Assembly (NCBI GenBank): GCA_001942185.1
Contig: MKJV01000133.1
Coordinates: 1-36,948, forward strand
Direction: 5' to 3'
DNA length: 36,948 bases
From: Pseudonocardia sp. CNS-004
Lineage (GTDB): Bacteria > Actinomycetota > Actinomycetes > Mycobacteriales > Pseudonocardiaceae
The notes under the pieces are model-generated. The model had not been told where the DNA came from and searched no databases. It saw nothing but the letters and a program-made list of their open reading frames with translations. The translations under genes and the position numbers were made by a program. Below, piece after piece: positions 29,011 through 36,948 of this stretch. The first letter of the stretch is position 1. Each line of letters opens with the position of its first letter.

Positions 29011-30035
29011 CGGGCGCCTCCTTCGGCGAGAACGAGATCTCCGTCGGCGACCCGGGCGCACCGCGTGTACCGGCCGTCTGCCAGGGAGGCCTCCTGCTGC
29101 GGACCCAGGCACCGGTCGTGCCCGCCGTGCGCGCACCGCGGTTCGAACCGGCACCCCGGTGGGAACTGGCCCGCCGGGGGGACGCGGCCGCGGATGACCG
29201 GCAGGACCGTGCGCGGCCGTTCGGTCTGCGGGATCGCGTCGAGGAGCGCCCTGGTGTACGGGTGGGCGGGCCGGTCGAACAGGCGCTCGACGCCGGACCG
29301 CTCGACGACCGATCCGGCGTACATCGCCACCACGCGGTCGCAGAAGTCGGCGACGACGCCGAGGTCGTGCGTGACGAGCAGGACCGCGATCCCCTGCTCG
29401 CGGCGCAGGTCCCGCAGCAGCTCGAGGATCTCGGCCTGGATCGTGACGTCGAGGGCGGTCGTCGGCTCGTCGGCCAGCACCAGCTCCGGGTCGCACGCGA
29501 TCGCCGAGGCGATCATCACCCGCTGCTGCATCCCGCCGGAGAGCTCGTGCGGGTAGGAGTCCAGCCGTCGCTCGGCGTTCGGGATCCCCACCCGGTCGAG
29601 CAGCTCACGCGCCCGCCGCCGGGCGACCTTCCGGTGCTCCCGCAGGTGCAGCCGGCGCGCCTCGGCGATCTGGTCGCCCACCCGCATCGTCGGGTTCAGG
29701 CTGCTCATCGGCTCCTGGAAGATCGCGCCGATCGACCGGCCGCGCACCGAACGCTTCTCGCGCTCGCTGCAGGCGAGCAGGTCCCGGCCCTGGAAGCGGA
29801 TGCTCCCGCCCGTCACCCTGAAGCCCGCGGGGAGCAGACCGAGCACGGCCATCGCCGTCATCGTCTTGCCGCACCCGGACTCCCCGATGAGCGCCACGGA
29901 CTCGCCGCCGTGCACCGCGAACGTCACGTCCTGCACCAGGCCCGGCTGACCACCGGGACCGGTGAGGTCGATCGTCAGGCCGTCCACGGCCAGCAGCGGG
30001 TCACCGGGCTCCGCGTGCTCCACCTCGGGGTTCAT
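29007..30035 (-). CDS. ABC transporter ATP-binding protein, DppD/OppD type
   Basis: First ATPase of the importer. Walker A GESGCGKTM, signature LSGGMQQRVMIASAI, Walker B LVLADEPTTALD, His in VLLVTHDLG. C-terminal oligo_HPY region with PPGCRFEPRCAHGGHDRC, which in this family can carry an iron-sulfur cluster. 342 aa, intact. ATG 30035 and the stop at 29007 both overlap neighbouring genes by four bases, so permease and ATPase production is coupled. Confidence 0.92.
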   Translation of the reverse strand: MNPEVEHAEPGDPLLAVDGLTIDLTGPGGQPGLVQDVTFAVHGGESVALIGESGCGKTMTAMAVLGLLPAGFRVTGGSIRFQGRDLLACSEREKRSVRGRSIGAIFQEPMSSLNPTMRVGDQIAEARRLHLREHRKVARRRARELLDRVGIPNAERRLDSYPHELSGGMQQRVMIASAIACDPELVLADEPTTALDVTIQAEILELLRDLRREQGIAVLLVTHDLGVVADFCDRVVAMYAGSVVERSGVERLFDRPAHPYTRALLDAIPQTERPRTVLPVIRGRVPPAGQFPPGCRFEPRCAHGGHDRCLGPQQEASLADGRYTRCARVADGDLVLAEGGAR

Positions 30036-30928
30036 CGACGCCACCTCGCAGACATGACGTCCCGGATCGTGTCGCCGAGGGTGTTGAACGCGAGCACCGT
30101 GAGGACGACGGCGATGCCGGGAGGCAGGACCGCCAACGGGGCCCTGAACTGGTTGTCGTAGGCCGTGCGCAGCATCGAGCCCCAGCTGGAGTCCGGGGGC
30201 TGGACGCCGAGCCCGAGGAAGCTCAGACCGGCCTCGGAGAGCAGCGCGAGCCCCATCAGGATCGTGGCCTGCACCAGCAGCGGGGCCGCCACGTTGGGCA
30301 GGATGTGGACCCAGAGGATCCGGTTCGTCGAGCAGCCGATCGCCCGGGACGAGTCGATGTAGGGCTCCTCCGCCACCGACATCGCCGCGCTGCGGACCAC
30401 ACGGAACAGGCTCGGGGTGAACACGATGCCGAGCGCGACCATCACGTTCACCAGCCCCGGACCGACGACCGCCACGATCGCGAGCGCGAACGCCAGCCCG
30501 GGAAGGCTCAGCAGCGTGTCCGCGATCCGGCTCAGCACCGTGTCGGCGACGCCGCGGCGCAGGCCGGCCCACAACCCGCTCGGGACCCCGAGGACGAGCG
30601 CGACCCCGACCGAGATCAGCGGGGCGAGCAGCGCGAGCCTGATGGCGTGCAGCAGCCTGCTCGCGACGTCCCGGCCGAGCTCGTCCCCGCCGAGCAGGTG
30701 CTCCGCCGAGTACGGCGCGAACGCGGCCGACAGGTCCTGCTCGTTCGGGTCGTGCGGTGCGACCCACGGCGCCAGCGCCGCGAGGACGACCAGCAGGAGG
30801 ATGAAGGAGAGCGCCACGACGCTCGACGGTCTCCGCAGGAGCATGCGGAGCGCGCGGACCCACCGGCCCGGCTCTGCGGGGGTGACCGGGCGGCCCACGA
30901 CCCGGTCGGGTGCCATCTCTGCGGTCAT
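30032..30928 (-). CDS. ABC transporter permease, DppC/OppC type
   Basis: Inner-membrane permease. N-terminal OppC_N region (LRRPSSVVALSFILLLVVLAAL, APHDPNEQDL), then six-helix BPD_transp_1 domain with the coupling motif EEPYIDSSRAIGCSTNRILWVH. 298 aa from ATG 30928, which overlaps the stop of the other permease gene (ATGA). Intact. Partner of the 30925-31892 permease. Confidence 0.92.
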   Translation of the reverse strand: MTAEMAPDRVVGRPVTPAEPGRWVRALRMLLRRPSSVVALSFILLLVVLAALAPWVAPHDPNEQDLSAAFAPYSAEHLLGGDELGRDVASRLLHAIRLALLAPLISVGVALVLGVPSGLWAGLRRGVADTVLSRIADTLLSLPGLAFALAIVAVVGPGLVNVMVALGIVFTPSLFRVVRSAAMSVAEEPYIDSSRAIGCSTNRILWVHILPNVAAPLLVQATILMGLALLSEAGLSFLGLGVQPPDSSWGSMLRTAYDNQFRAPLAVLPPGIAVVLTVLAFNTLGDTIRDVMSARWRR

Positions 30929-31892
30929 GCGGTACGCACCTTCGGGTTCAGCCATCCGTACAGCCCGTCGACCACGAGGTTCGCGACGACGACGATGGCG
31001 GCGGCGAACAGGACATAGCCCTGCAGGACCGGGAAGTCGCGCTGGAGGATCGAGTTGACCGTCAGCGTGCCGAGCCCGTGGATGCCGGAGACGAGCTCGA
31101 TGATGATCGCCCCGCCGAGGAGGCGACCGGCCTGGAGTCCGAGGACCGTCACGACGGGAATCGCGGCGTTCCGCAGGATGTGGTGCCGGATCAGCCAGAA
31201 CGCGCCGGATCCACGCGCCCGTGCCGTGCGGATGTAGGGACGGGACAGCACGTCGGCGACGCAGCCACGCGCGTGGCGGGCGAGCTCGGCACCGGTCGCC
31301 AGCCCGAGCGCGGTGGCCGGGATGAGCGCGTGCTGCAGCCAGACGTCGACGCCTCGGAGAGGGGCTCGTAGCCGGTGGCCGGCAGCCACGGGTTCATCAG
31401 CGCGAACATCAGGATGAGCAGCATCCCGACCCAGAAGCCGGGCATCGCGATCCCCACGGTCGCGAGCGTCGACACGGCCCGGTCCAGCCAGGTGCCCTGT
31501 CGCAGACCGGCCAGGACGCCTGCCGGCACGCCCAGGCCAACGGCAATGACCAGTGCGAGCACCGTGATCGACAGCGTCGCCGGCGCGGAGCGCAGGATCG
31601 CCTGCGTCACCGGCTCACCGGTGAACAGGGAGTTCCCCATGTCGCCCTGCAGGACCCCACCGAGCCAGGTCGTGTACTGCTCGACGAGCGGCCGGTCGAG
31701 CCCGAGCTGCTGGCGGATCGCCTCGACGCGTTCGGGCGTCGCGGAGTCGCCCGCCGCGACCTCGGCGGGGTCACCCGGCACGAGCTGGATCAGGCCGAAG
31801 GTCAGCACCGACACCAGCCACAGGACGATCAGGCCTCCGCCGATTCGGGACAGGAGCGAGGAGAACGTCATTGCCGGAGGTCCCGGGTCCAC
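30925..31892 (-). CDS. ABC transporter permease, DppB/OppB type (one frameshift)
   Basis: Inner-membrane permease: first helix GLIVLWLVSVLTFGLIQLVPG with PGDPAEV after it, GDMGNSLFTGEPV, and BPD_transp_1 domain with the EAA-loop equivalent RPYIRTARARGSG. GTG 31892 has GGAG at 7 nt, better than ATG 31871, which has no ribosome site. Frame breaks near 31345 in LSEG/VDVWLQHALIP: GGG read as GG (968 nt, 3n+2). About 323 aa. First gene of the importer operon; the promoter and LysR site lie at 32027-32094. Confidence 0.87.
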
Positions 31893-31951
31893 TGGAAATC
31901 TCCGCCCGGGGCCACCTTGCCCTGTTTCATCGTTTCGCTACTCCCTGGTTA

Positions 31952-31994
31952 CACAACGTTGTGCGCGTGGACGCGCATCGATCCGTGGATCGAT
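31952..31994. promoter_or_regulatory. Three contiguous perfect inverted repeats before the importer operon
   Basis: CACAACGTTGTG (31952-31963), TGCGCGT-GG-ACGCGCA (31962-31977) and ATCGATCC-GT-GGATCGAT (31977-31994) follow one another end to end. They lie between the predicted transcription start (about 32020) and the first gene, thus in the 5' leader. They could be operators or fold into consecutive hairpins acting as an attenuator. Confidence 0.6.
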
Positions 31995-32026
31995 ACGCCA
32001 CGACGTCCAGCGATTCGACTTCGGTG

Positions 32027-32032
32027 AGGATA
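32027..32032 (-). promoter_or_regulatory. -10 element of the ABC importer operon
   Basis: TATCCT on the minus strand, without a recognisable -35. Its centre is 55.5 bp from the centre of LysR site 2, the same distance as at the amidohydrolase promoter. Predicted start near 32020. Confidence 0.55.
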
Positions 32033-32076
32033 GCCGAGCCTCGGGGAGGCGATCGGCGACACAATCGGCGTCCTGA

Positions 32077-32094
32077 GTTGACCTCAGCTCAACG
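32077..32094 (-). promoter_or_regulatory. LysR-type T-N11-A operator, site 2
   Basis: On the minus strand: CGTT, then GAGCTGAGGTC, then AAC. It shares CGTTGAGCTGAGG with site 1 (21409-21421) and keeps AAC at the same place after two variable bases. It would sit near -65 of the importer operon, the usual place of a LysR recognition site. Confidence 0.7.
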
Positions 32095-32124
32095 ATGGGC
32101 GAGTTCGACGTTCACAGCCGATGA

Positions 32125-32388
32125 TCATTTATGGATCTTCGTCGCTTCCTGCAGGGCCGCACGGGCGACGACCGGCCGCAGCTCCGGCGGCACGGGGGCG
32201 TTCGAGGATCGGAGGTGGGCGACCACCCGCCGGAGTCCGGCGACCTCTGCGCGCAGCGCCGCGAGCTCCTCCCGCATGTCCGCGACGCCGTCGTCCTCGG
32301 CTCCGGGATCCGCGGCGGGCCCGCGGGACTCGGCGATGTCCGCGATGCGAGCCAGCTCCCGAACGACGGGGTCGAGCATTCCGCCCAC
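32125..32388 (-). CDS. Small coiled-coil protein, unknown
   Basis: 87 aa from GTG 32388, with GAGAGG seven bases upstream. The middle is a clear heptad coiled coil (MREELAALRAEVAGLRRVV), followed by a Pro-containing segment (NAPVPPELRPVVARAALQE) and a basic end (ATKIHK). No family recognised. It lies 139 nt after metF on the same strand and may be the last gene of the C1 operon or separate. The first residues may begin at ATG 32379. Good ribosome site and low-complexity-free C-terminus favour a real gene. Confidence 0.55.
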   Translation of the reverse strand: MGGMLDPVVRELARIADIAESRGPAADPGAEDDGVADMREELAALRAEVAGLRRVVAHLRSSNAPVPPELRPVVARAALQEATKIHK

Positions 32389-32527
32389 AGCGCCACCTCT
32401 CGTCGAGCCGGCACCACACCGTAATCCCCGCGCGGACGAGGACCTATGTGGCGAGACCCAATGATCAGCACCGGTCGACTGTGACGCAGACCAAAGTCGC
32501 ATACCGTCATTTTCTCGAGAGCGGAGA

Positions 32528-33418
32528 TCAATCCCGGACCTGCATTTCTCTGGGGCCGTCCCGCCGTCGGCCGGCAAACCTGGAGTCACGAACCCAGGCC
32601 GCCGTCGCCGTGATGCCGCCGAAAGTGTAGAAGTGCAACCGGACGTCTCCGTGGACGACTGGATCGAATCCTGCCGCCAGCGCCGCGACGAATGCATCGG
32701 GTCCGGTCGTGCCCACGAGGTTGGCGAGGGAGAACCCGTACTTGCGGGTGATCCCGGCGGACGTCGCGACACCGAAACGCCGGGCGTAGGAGAGCAGGCG
32801 CTTGATCCCGACCGGTCCCGGAACCCCGACCCGCACCTGCGCGTCGATCCCGTGGCGCCGCAACCCGTGGATCCAGCGCAGGACCGGCTGCACGTCGAAA
32901 CCGAACTGCGTGATCACCGCCGGGACCAGGCCCTGCTCGGTGAGCAGCGCGACCTTGGCGCGCAGCGCCTCGTCGAGGGTGGTGGTGGCGATGTCCGGGT
33001 GCCCCTCCGGGTACCCGGCGACGCCCACCCGGTGCACCCCCGCCTCCTGCAGCACCCCGCTGCGCAGCACCGCGAGACCGTCGGCGTAGGGACCTGCGGG
33101 GGTCGCCGGATCGCCACCGACGACGAAGACCTCGTCGACCGCGGCGACCTCGCCGAGCGCGGCGAGGAACTCGGTGAGCTCGGCCGAGGAGCGCACGCGG
33201 CGGGCGGCGAGGTGCGGGACCGGCGTGAAGCCGAGACACCCGGCCGCTCTCGCGGCCTCGACCCGCTGCTCGGGCGTCTCACCCGCGAGGTAGGTGATGT
33301 TGACCCGGGTGCCGGCGGGCAGGAGTGTCGCGGCCTCCTCGAGCCGGGCGGCATCCCGGCCCGTCATCTCCAGCGAGAAGCCGTCGAGCAGCGGGAGGCG
33401 TCCACCGTTGTGCATCAC
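32528..33418 (-). CDS. metF: Methylenetetrahydrofolate reductase (MetF family)
   Basis: FAD-binding MTHFR-family protein, 296 aa, interconverting 5,10-methylene-THF and 5-methyl-THF. Catalytic Glu in DGFSLEMTGRD, then NITYLAGETPEQRVEAA, VFVVGGDPATPAGPY and TQFGFDVQPVLRW, in the family order. Divergent from housekeeping E. coli MetF. It overlaps the folD stop: start is GTG 33418 (GTGA) or ATG 33415 (TGATG). Beside folD and purU it more likely runs towards methyl-THF oxidation, as proposed for MetF2 in chloromethane degraders (inference). Intact. Confidence 0.82.
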   Translation of the reverse strand: MMHNGGRLPLLDGFSLEMTGRDAARLEEAATLLPAGTRVNITYLAGETPEQRVEAARAAGCLGFTPVPHLAARRVRSSAELTEFLAALGEVAAVDEVFVVGGDPATPAGPYADGLAVLRSGVLQEAGVHRVGVAGYPEGHPDIATTTLDEALRAKVALLTEQGLVPAVITQFGFDVQPVLRWIHGLRRHGIDAQVRVGVPGPVGIKRLLSYARRFGVATSAGITRKYGFSLANLVGTTGPDAFVAALAAGFDPVVHGDVRLHFYTFGGITATAAWVRDSRFAGRRRDGPREMQVRD

Positions 33419-34280
33419 GGGGCACCGCCCGGGGCCGTCATCGCCGCGGTTCGCCCGAGAGCGGCAGCCGCGACGGTGTTGCGCAGGAGCATCGCGATCG
33501 TCATCGGCCCGACCCCGCCGGGCACCGGGGTCAGCGCCCCCGCGACCTCCCGGACCCGGTCGGCGTCGACGTCACCGCACAGGCCGGCGTCCGTGCGGTG
33601 GACCCCGACATCGATCACCGCGGCGCCCGTCGCCACCGCATCCGCCCCGAGCAGTCGCGGGACGCCTGCGGCTACGACCAGCACGTCCGCGAGCCGGCAC
33701 ACCGCCGCGAGGTCCCGGGTGCGCGAGTGGCACACCGTCACCGTGGCGTTCCGTTCCAGGAGCAGCCGCGCCATGGGCTTGCCCACGAGGTCGGACCGGC
33801 CGACGACGACCGCGTGCGCGCCTGCCGGATCCACGCCGATCTCGTCGAGCAGCAGCATCACACCGCTCGGAGTGCACGGGCGCAGACCGGGCGGCCCAGA
33901 GCCAGCCGGCCCGCGCTCGCCTCGGTGAGCCCGTCGACATCCTTCTCCGGCGGGATCCGGTCGATCAGGGCCGCGGCGTCGAGGTGCCGGGGCAAGGGCA
34001 GCTGGAGCAGGATGCCGGTCACGGCGGGGTCGGCCGCCAGCTCGTCGACCACCGCCGCAGCCCGCGCCTGCGTGACGTCGCCCGGCAGGTGCCGGTGCAG
34101 GTCGCGGATCCCGGCCTCGACGCACCGCCTGCGCTTGCTGCGCACGTAGATGGCCGACGCCGGGTCGTCGCCGACCAGGACCGTGGCCAGGCCCGGCGGC
34201 TCCGGAAGCCCTGCGACGTCGCGAGCGACCTCCTCCCGCACCCGCCGCGACGGCGGCGCCGTCGACGAGGCGGCGCTCAC
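33415..34280 (-). CDS. folD: Methylenetetrahydrofolate dehydrogenase/cyclohydrolase (one frameshift)
   Basis: Bifunctional FolD, converting 5,10-methylene-THF to 10-formyl-THF with NADP. Conserved: Tyr and Lys in SAIYVRSKRRR, ILLQLPLP, EKDVDGLT, PCTPSGVMLLL, VVGRSDLVGKPMA, PVPGGVGPMTIAMLLRNT. The N-terminus is slightly short. GTG 34280 overlaps the adenosine kinase stop (GTGA). Break near 33885 in LGRPG/LRPCTPSG: GGG read as GG (866 nt, 3n+2). About 289 aa. Confidence 0.9.
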
Positions 34281-35271
34281 GGAGTCGCCCGGCCGGCGCC
34301 GCGCAGCAACGGCTCGAGATCGGCGGCGGCGTCGGCGCCGTAGCACTCGGCGAGCCGCGCGAGCTCGCGGTCGGGATCGACCCGCCACTCCTGGGGCCCG
34401 TCCACCTCCAGCACGAGGGTGGCCACGAGCGACCCGAGCTGGGCGGCCCGCTCCGGGCCGAACCCGCCGTCGACACCTGCCAGGAAGCCGGCCCGGAAGG
34501 CGTCACCGACCCCCGTCGGGTCGACGACGTCGCGGGCGGGCACGGCCTCGACGTGGACCTCGGAGTCCCCGTCCACGACGAGGGCCCCCTTGGCGCCGAG
34601 GGTCGTGACGCGCAGCTCGACCCGGGCGGCGACGTCCCGCGCGGTCCACTCGGTTCGGCGCTGCAGCAGCTCCCACTCGTACTCGTTGCTGAACAGGTAG
34701 CGCGCCCCGCCGACGAGCATGCGGCACCGGTCCGTGTCGAGGCGGGGCAGCTGCTGGGAGGGGTCGGCGGCGAACGGGAGGCCCAGATCGCGGGCCTCCT
34801 GGGTGTGGGCGAGCATCGCGTCCGGGTCGTCGGCGCCGATCAGCACCAACCCGACCGCGTGGCTCCCGACGAGCGGGGCGAGCCGGATCGTGGCGGCCTC
34901 GCTCATCGCGCCCGGGTAGAAGGAGGCGAGCTGGCACTGGGCGTCGTCGGTGGTGCAGGTGAACCGCGCGGTGTGGGCGGTGTCCGAGGTGTGCACGCCC
35001 GCGCAGTCGACGCCGTGCCGTTCGAGCCACTCGCGGTAGTCGGCGAAGTCGGGTCCGACGGCACCGACGAGCACCGGGCGGGCGCCGAGCACGCCCAGCG
35101 CGAACGCGATGTTGGCGCCGACCCCGCCGCGCCGGACGACGAGGTCGTCGACCAGGAGCTCAGGGAGACGCGATCGAGGTGACCGTCGATGAGCTGGTCG
35201 CTGAACAGTCCGGGGTAGTGCATGAGGTGGTCGGTCGCGATGGAACCCGCGACGGCGATGGTTCCGGGCAT
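34277..35271 (-). CDS. adoK: Adenosine kinase, PfkB family (one frameshift)
   Basis: Matches the mycobacterial adenosine kinase (Rv2202c type), not generic ribokinases: AVAGSIATDHLMHYPG, TAHTARFTCTTDDAQ, ASFYPGAMSEA and AFAADPSQQLPRL. PfkB end motif DPTGVGDAFRAGFLAG carries the catalytic Asp. It phosphorylates adenosine to AMP. ATG 35271 has AGGAG at 8 nt. Break near 35160 in RVSLSF/LVDDLV: one T missing from TT (995 nt, 3n+2). About 332 aa. Placement between purU and folD, near ahcY, makes removal of adenosine from S-adenosylhomocysteine hydrolysis its obvious role. Confidence 0.88.
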
Positions 35272-35297
35272 GGGCGGCTCTCCTGGGTGGGTGAGGA

Positions 35298-36199
<902 letters not shown>

Positions 36200-36200
<1 letters not shown>

Positions 36201-36948
36201 CAGTAGCGGTAATGCTCGGGCTTGAACGGGCCCTCGACGTCCACGCCGATGTACTCGGCCTGGTCCTTGGTCAGCTTCGTCAGCTCACCGCCCAGCGCCA
36301 GCACGTGGATCCGGGCCACCTTCTCGTCCAGGATCTTCGGCAGCCGGTAGACGTCCTTGTTGTACTCCTCGTGCTTGGTGAACAGCTCGACCTGCGCGAT
36401 CACCTGGTTGGCGAAGCTGTTCGACATCACGAACGACGGGTGCCCGGTGGCGTTGCCCAGGTTCATCAGGCGCCCCTCGGACAGCACGATGATCGAATGC
36501 CCGTCCGGGCCGTGCTCATCCCGGGGGCGGCCCCCGGAACCCCCGGAAGGAAGATCCACTCGTCGACCTGCGGCTTGATGTTCAACTTCCGGATACCCGG
36601 GTAACGGCCCAACCCGGCCATGTCGATCTCGTTGTCGAAGTGCCCGACGTTCGCGATGATCGCCTGGTGCTTCGTGCGGGCCATCAGGTCCGCCGACACG
36701 ATGTCCTTGTTCCCGGTAGCCGTGATGATGATGTCGGCCTGCCCGATCACGTCCTCCAGCCGCGCCACCTGGTAGCCCTCCAGCAGCGCCTGCAACGCAC
36801 AGATCGGGTCCGCCTCCGCGACGATCACCCGCGCACCCTGACCGGCCAACGCCTCCACCGAACCCTTACCGGTGTCGCCGTACCCGCACACCACCGCGAC
36901 CTTGCCGCCGATCAGCACATCGGTGCCCCGGTTGAGCCCATCCAGCAG
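36200..36948 (-). CDS. ahcY: Adenosylhomocysteinase, 5' cut by window, interrupted by 41-nt insertion
   Basis: S-adenosylhomocysteine hydrolase, NAD-dependent, giving homocysteine and adenosine. Visible: GGKVAVVCGYGDTGKGSVEA (NAD motif), IIITATGNKDIV, IANVGHFDNEIDM, KPQVDEWIF, HSIIVLSEGRLMNLGNATGH, HPSFVMSNSFANQV and C-terminal KPEHYRY. Between DEWIF and PDGHS, where the family is continuous, 41 extra nt occur (36510-36550) and shift the frame. Removing them restores the expected DEWIFPDGHSIIV exactly. The gene begins beyond the window and is the first visible gene of the C1 operon. Confidence 0.9.
36510..36550. repeat. 41-nt palindromic insertion in ahcY
   Basis: The insertion contains the inverted repeat CCGGGGGC-G-GCCCCCGG (36521-36537), followed by a further GAACCCCCGG (36537-36546). 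Boundaries are uncertain by a base because of shared G. It resembles the GC-rich intergenic palindromes of actinobacteria. No clear target duplication. Confidence 0.65.

Noticed and set aside
32112..32531. 139-codon minus-strand frame overlapping the small coiled-coil gene
   Set aside because: Its C-terminal half is Arg/Ser/Pro shadow of the coiled-coil frame, and the latter has the better start and composition.
34277..35271. Ribokinase or fructokinase assignment for the PfkB gene
   Set aside because: The detailed sequence matches mycobacterial adenosine kinase and the neighbour ahcY explains the need for it.

Overview
The window is very GC-rich, and nearly every gene uses G or C in the third codon position with many GTG starts. 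A 13E12/DUF222-type HNH gene, a mycobacterial-type adenosine kinase, and ROK and FadR-type regulators all point to an actinobacterium, most likely a Pseudonocardia-like member of the Pseudonocardiales (inference; no rRNA is present). I recognise about 32 genes and no rRNA, tRNA, CRISPR array or transposase. About half of the genes are interrupted by 1-nt frameshifts. Where the lost base can be reconstructed, it is almost always one base missing from a short G, C or T run, while start codons, 4-nt gene overlaps and catalytic motifs on both sides are intact. I read these as sequencing or consensus deletions, not pseudogenes, and annotate each gene across the break.

Layout. 1-1560: HNH nuclease gene (5' cut) and a GNAT acetyltransferase. 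1566-4960 (minus): apolipoprotein N-acyltransferase, a DinB-like protein, a DksA/TraR zinc finger and a FadR-type regulator. 5076-9424 (plus): an aromatic-acid-type MFS transporter, a flavin monooxygenase translationally coupled to it, and a ROK regulator. 9307-11874 (minus): an MFS transporter and an enolase-superfamily acid-sugar dehydratase. 11875-12541: the only long non-coding stretch, with two convincing promoters. 12542-17562 (minus): a five-gene operon (2-hydroxyacid dehydrogenase, aldose-dehydrogenase-like AKR, lactonase-like MBL protein, second AKR, glucose-dehydrogenase-like MDR) that looks like non-phosphorylative sugar oxidation.

17691-31892 is the most interesting part. A LysR regulator (21429-22424, plus) is divergent from an amidohydrolase / NHL beta-propeller / core-MetE methyltransferase operon, and convergent with a 9.4-kb operon encoding a DppBCDF-type ABC importer, two closely related binding lipoproteins and a tandem-domain class III CoA-transferase. 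A T-N11-A LysR box sharing the core CGTTGAGCTGAGG lies in front of both operons, exactly 55.5 bp centre-to-centre from a TANNNT -10 hexamer in each case. I infer one LysR regulon for uptake and breakdown of an unknown, probably amide-bearing and methylated, compound.

32125-36948 (minus): ahcY (cut by the window end), purU, adenosine kinase, folD and metF, nearly all overlapping, followed by a small coiled-coil protein. AhcY plus adenosine kinase clears S-adenosylhomocysteine. MetF run in reverse, then FolD and PurU, would oxidise methyl-THF to formate and THF, like the metF/folD/purU sets known from chloromethane degraders. It could dispose of methyl groups released by the neighbouring MetE-like pathway. 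ahcY carries a 41-nt palindrome-bearing insertion inside a conserved motif, the one lesion here that is not a simple homopolymer error.
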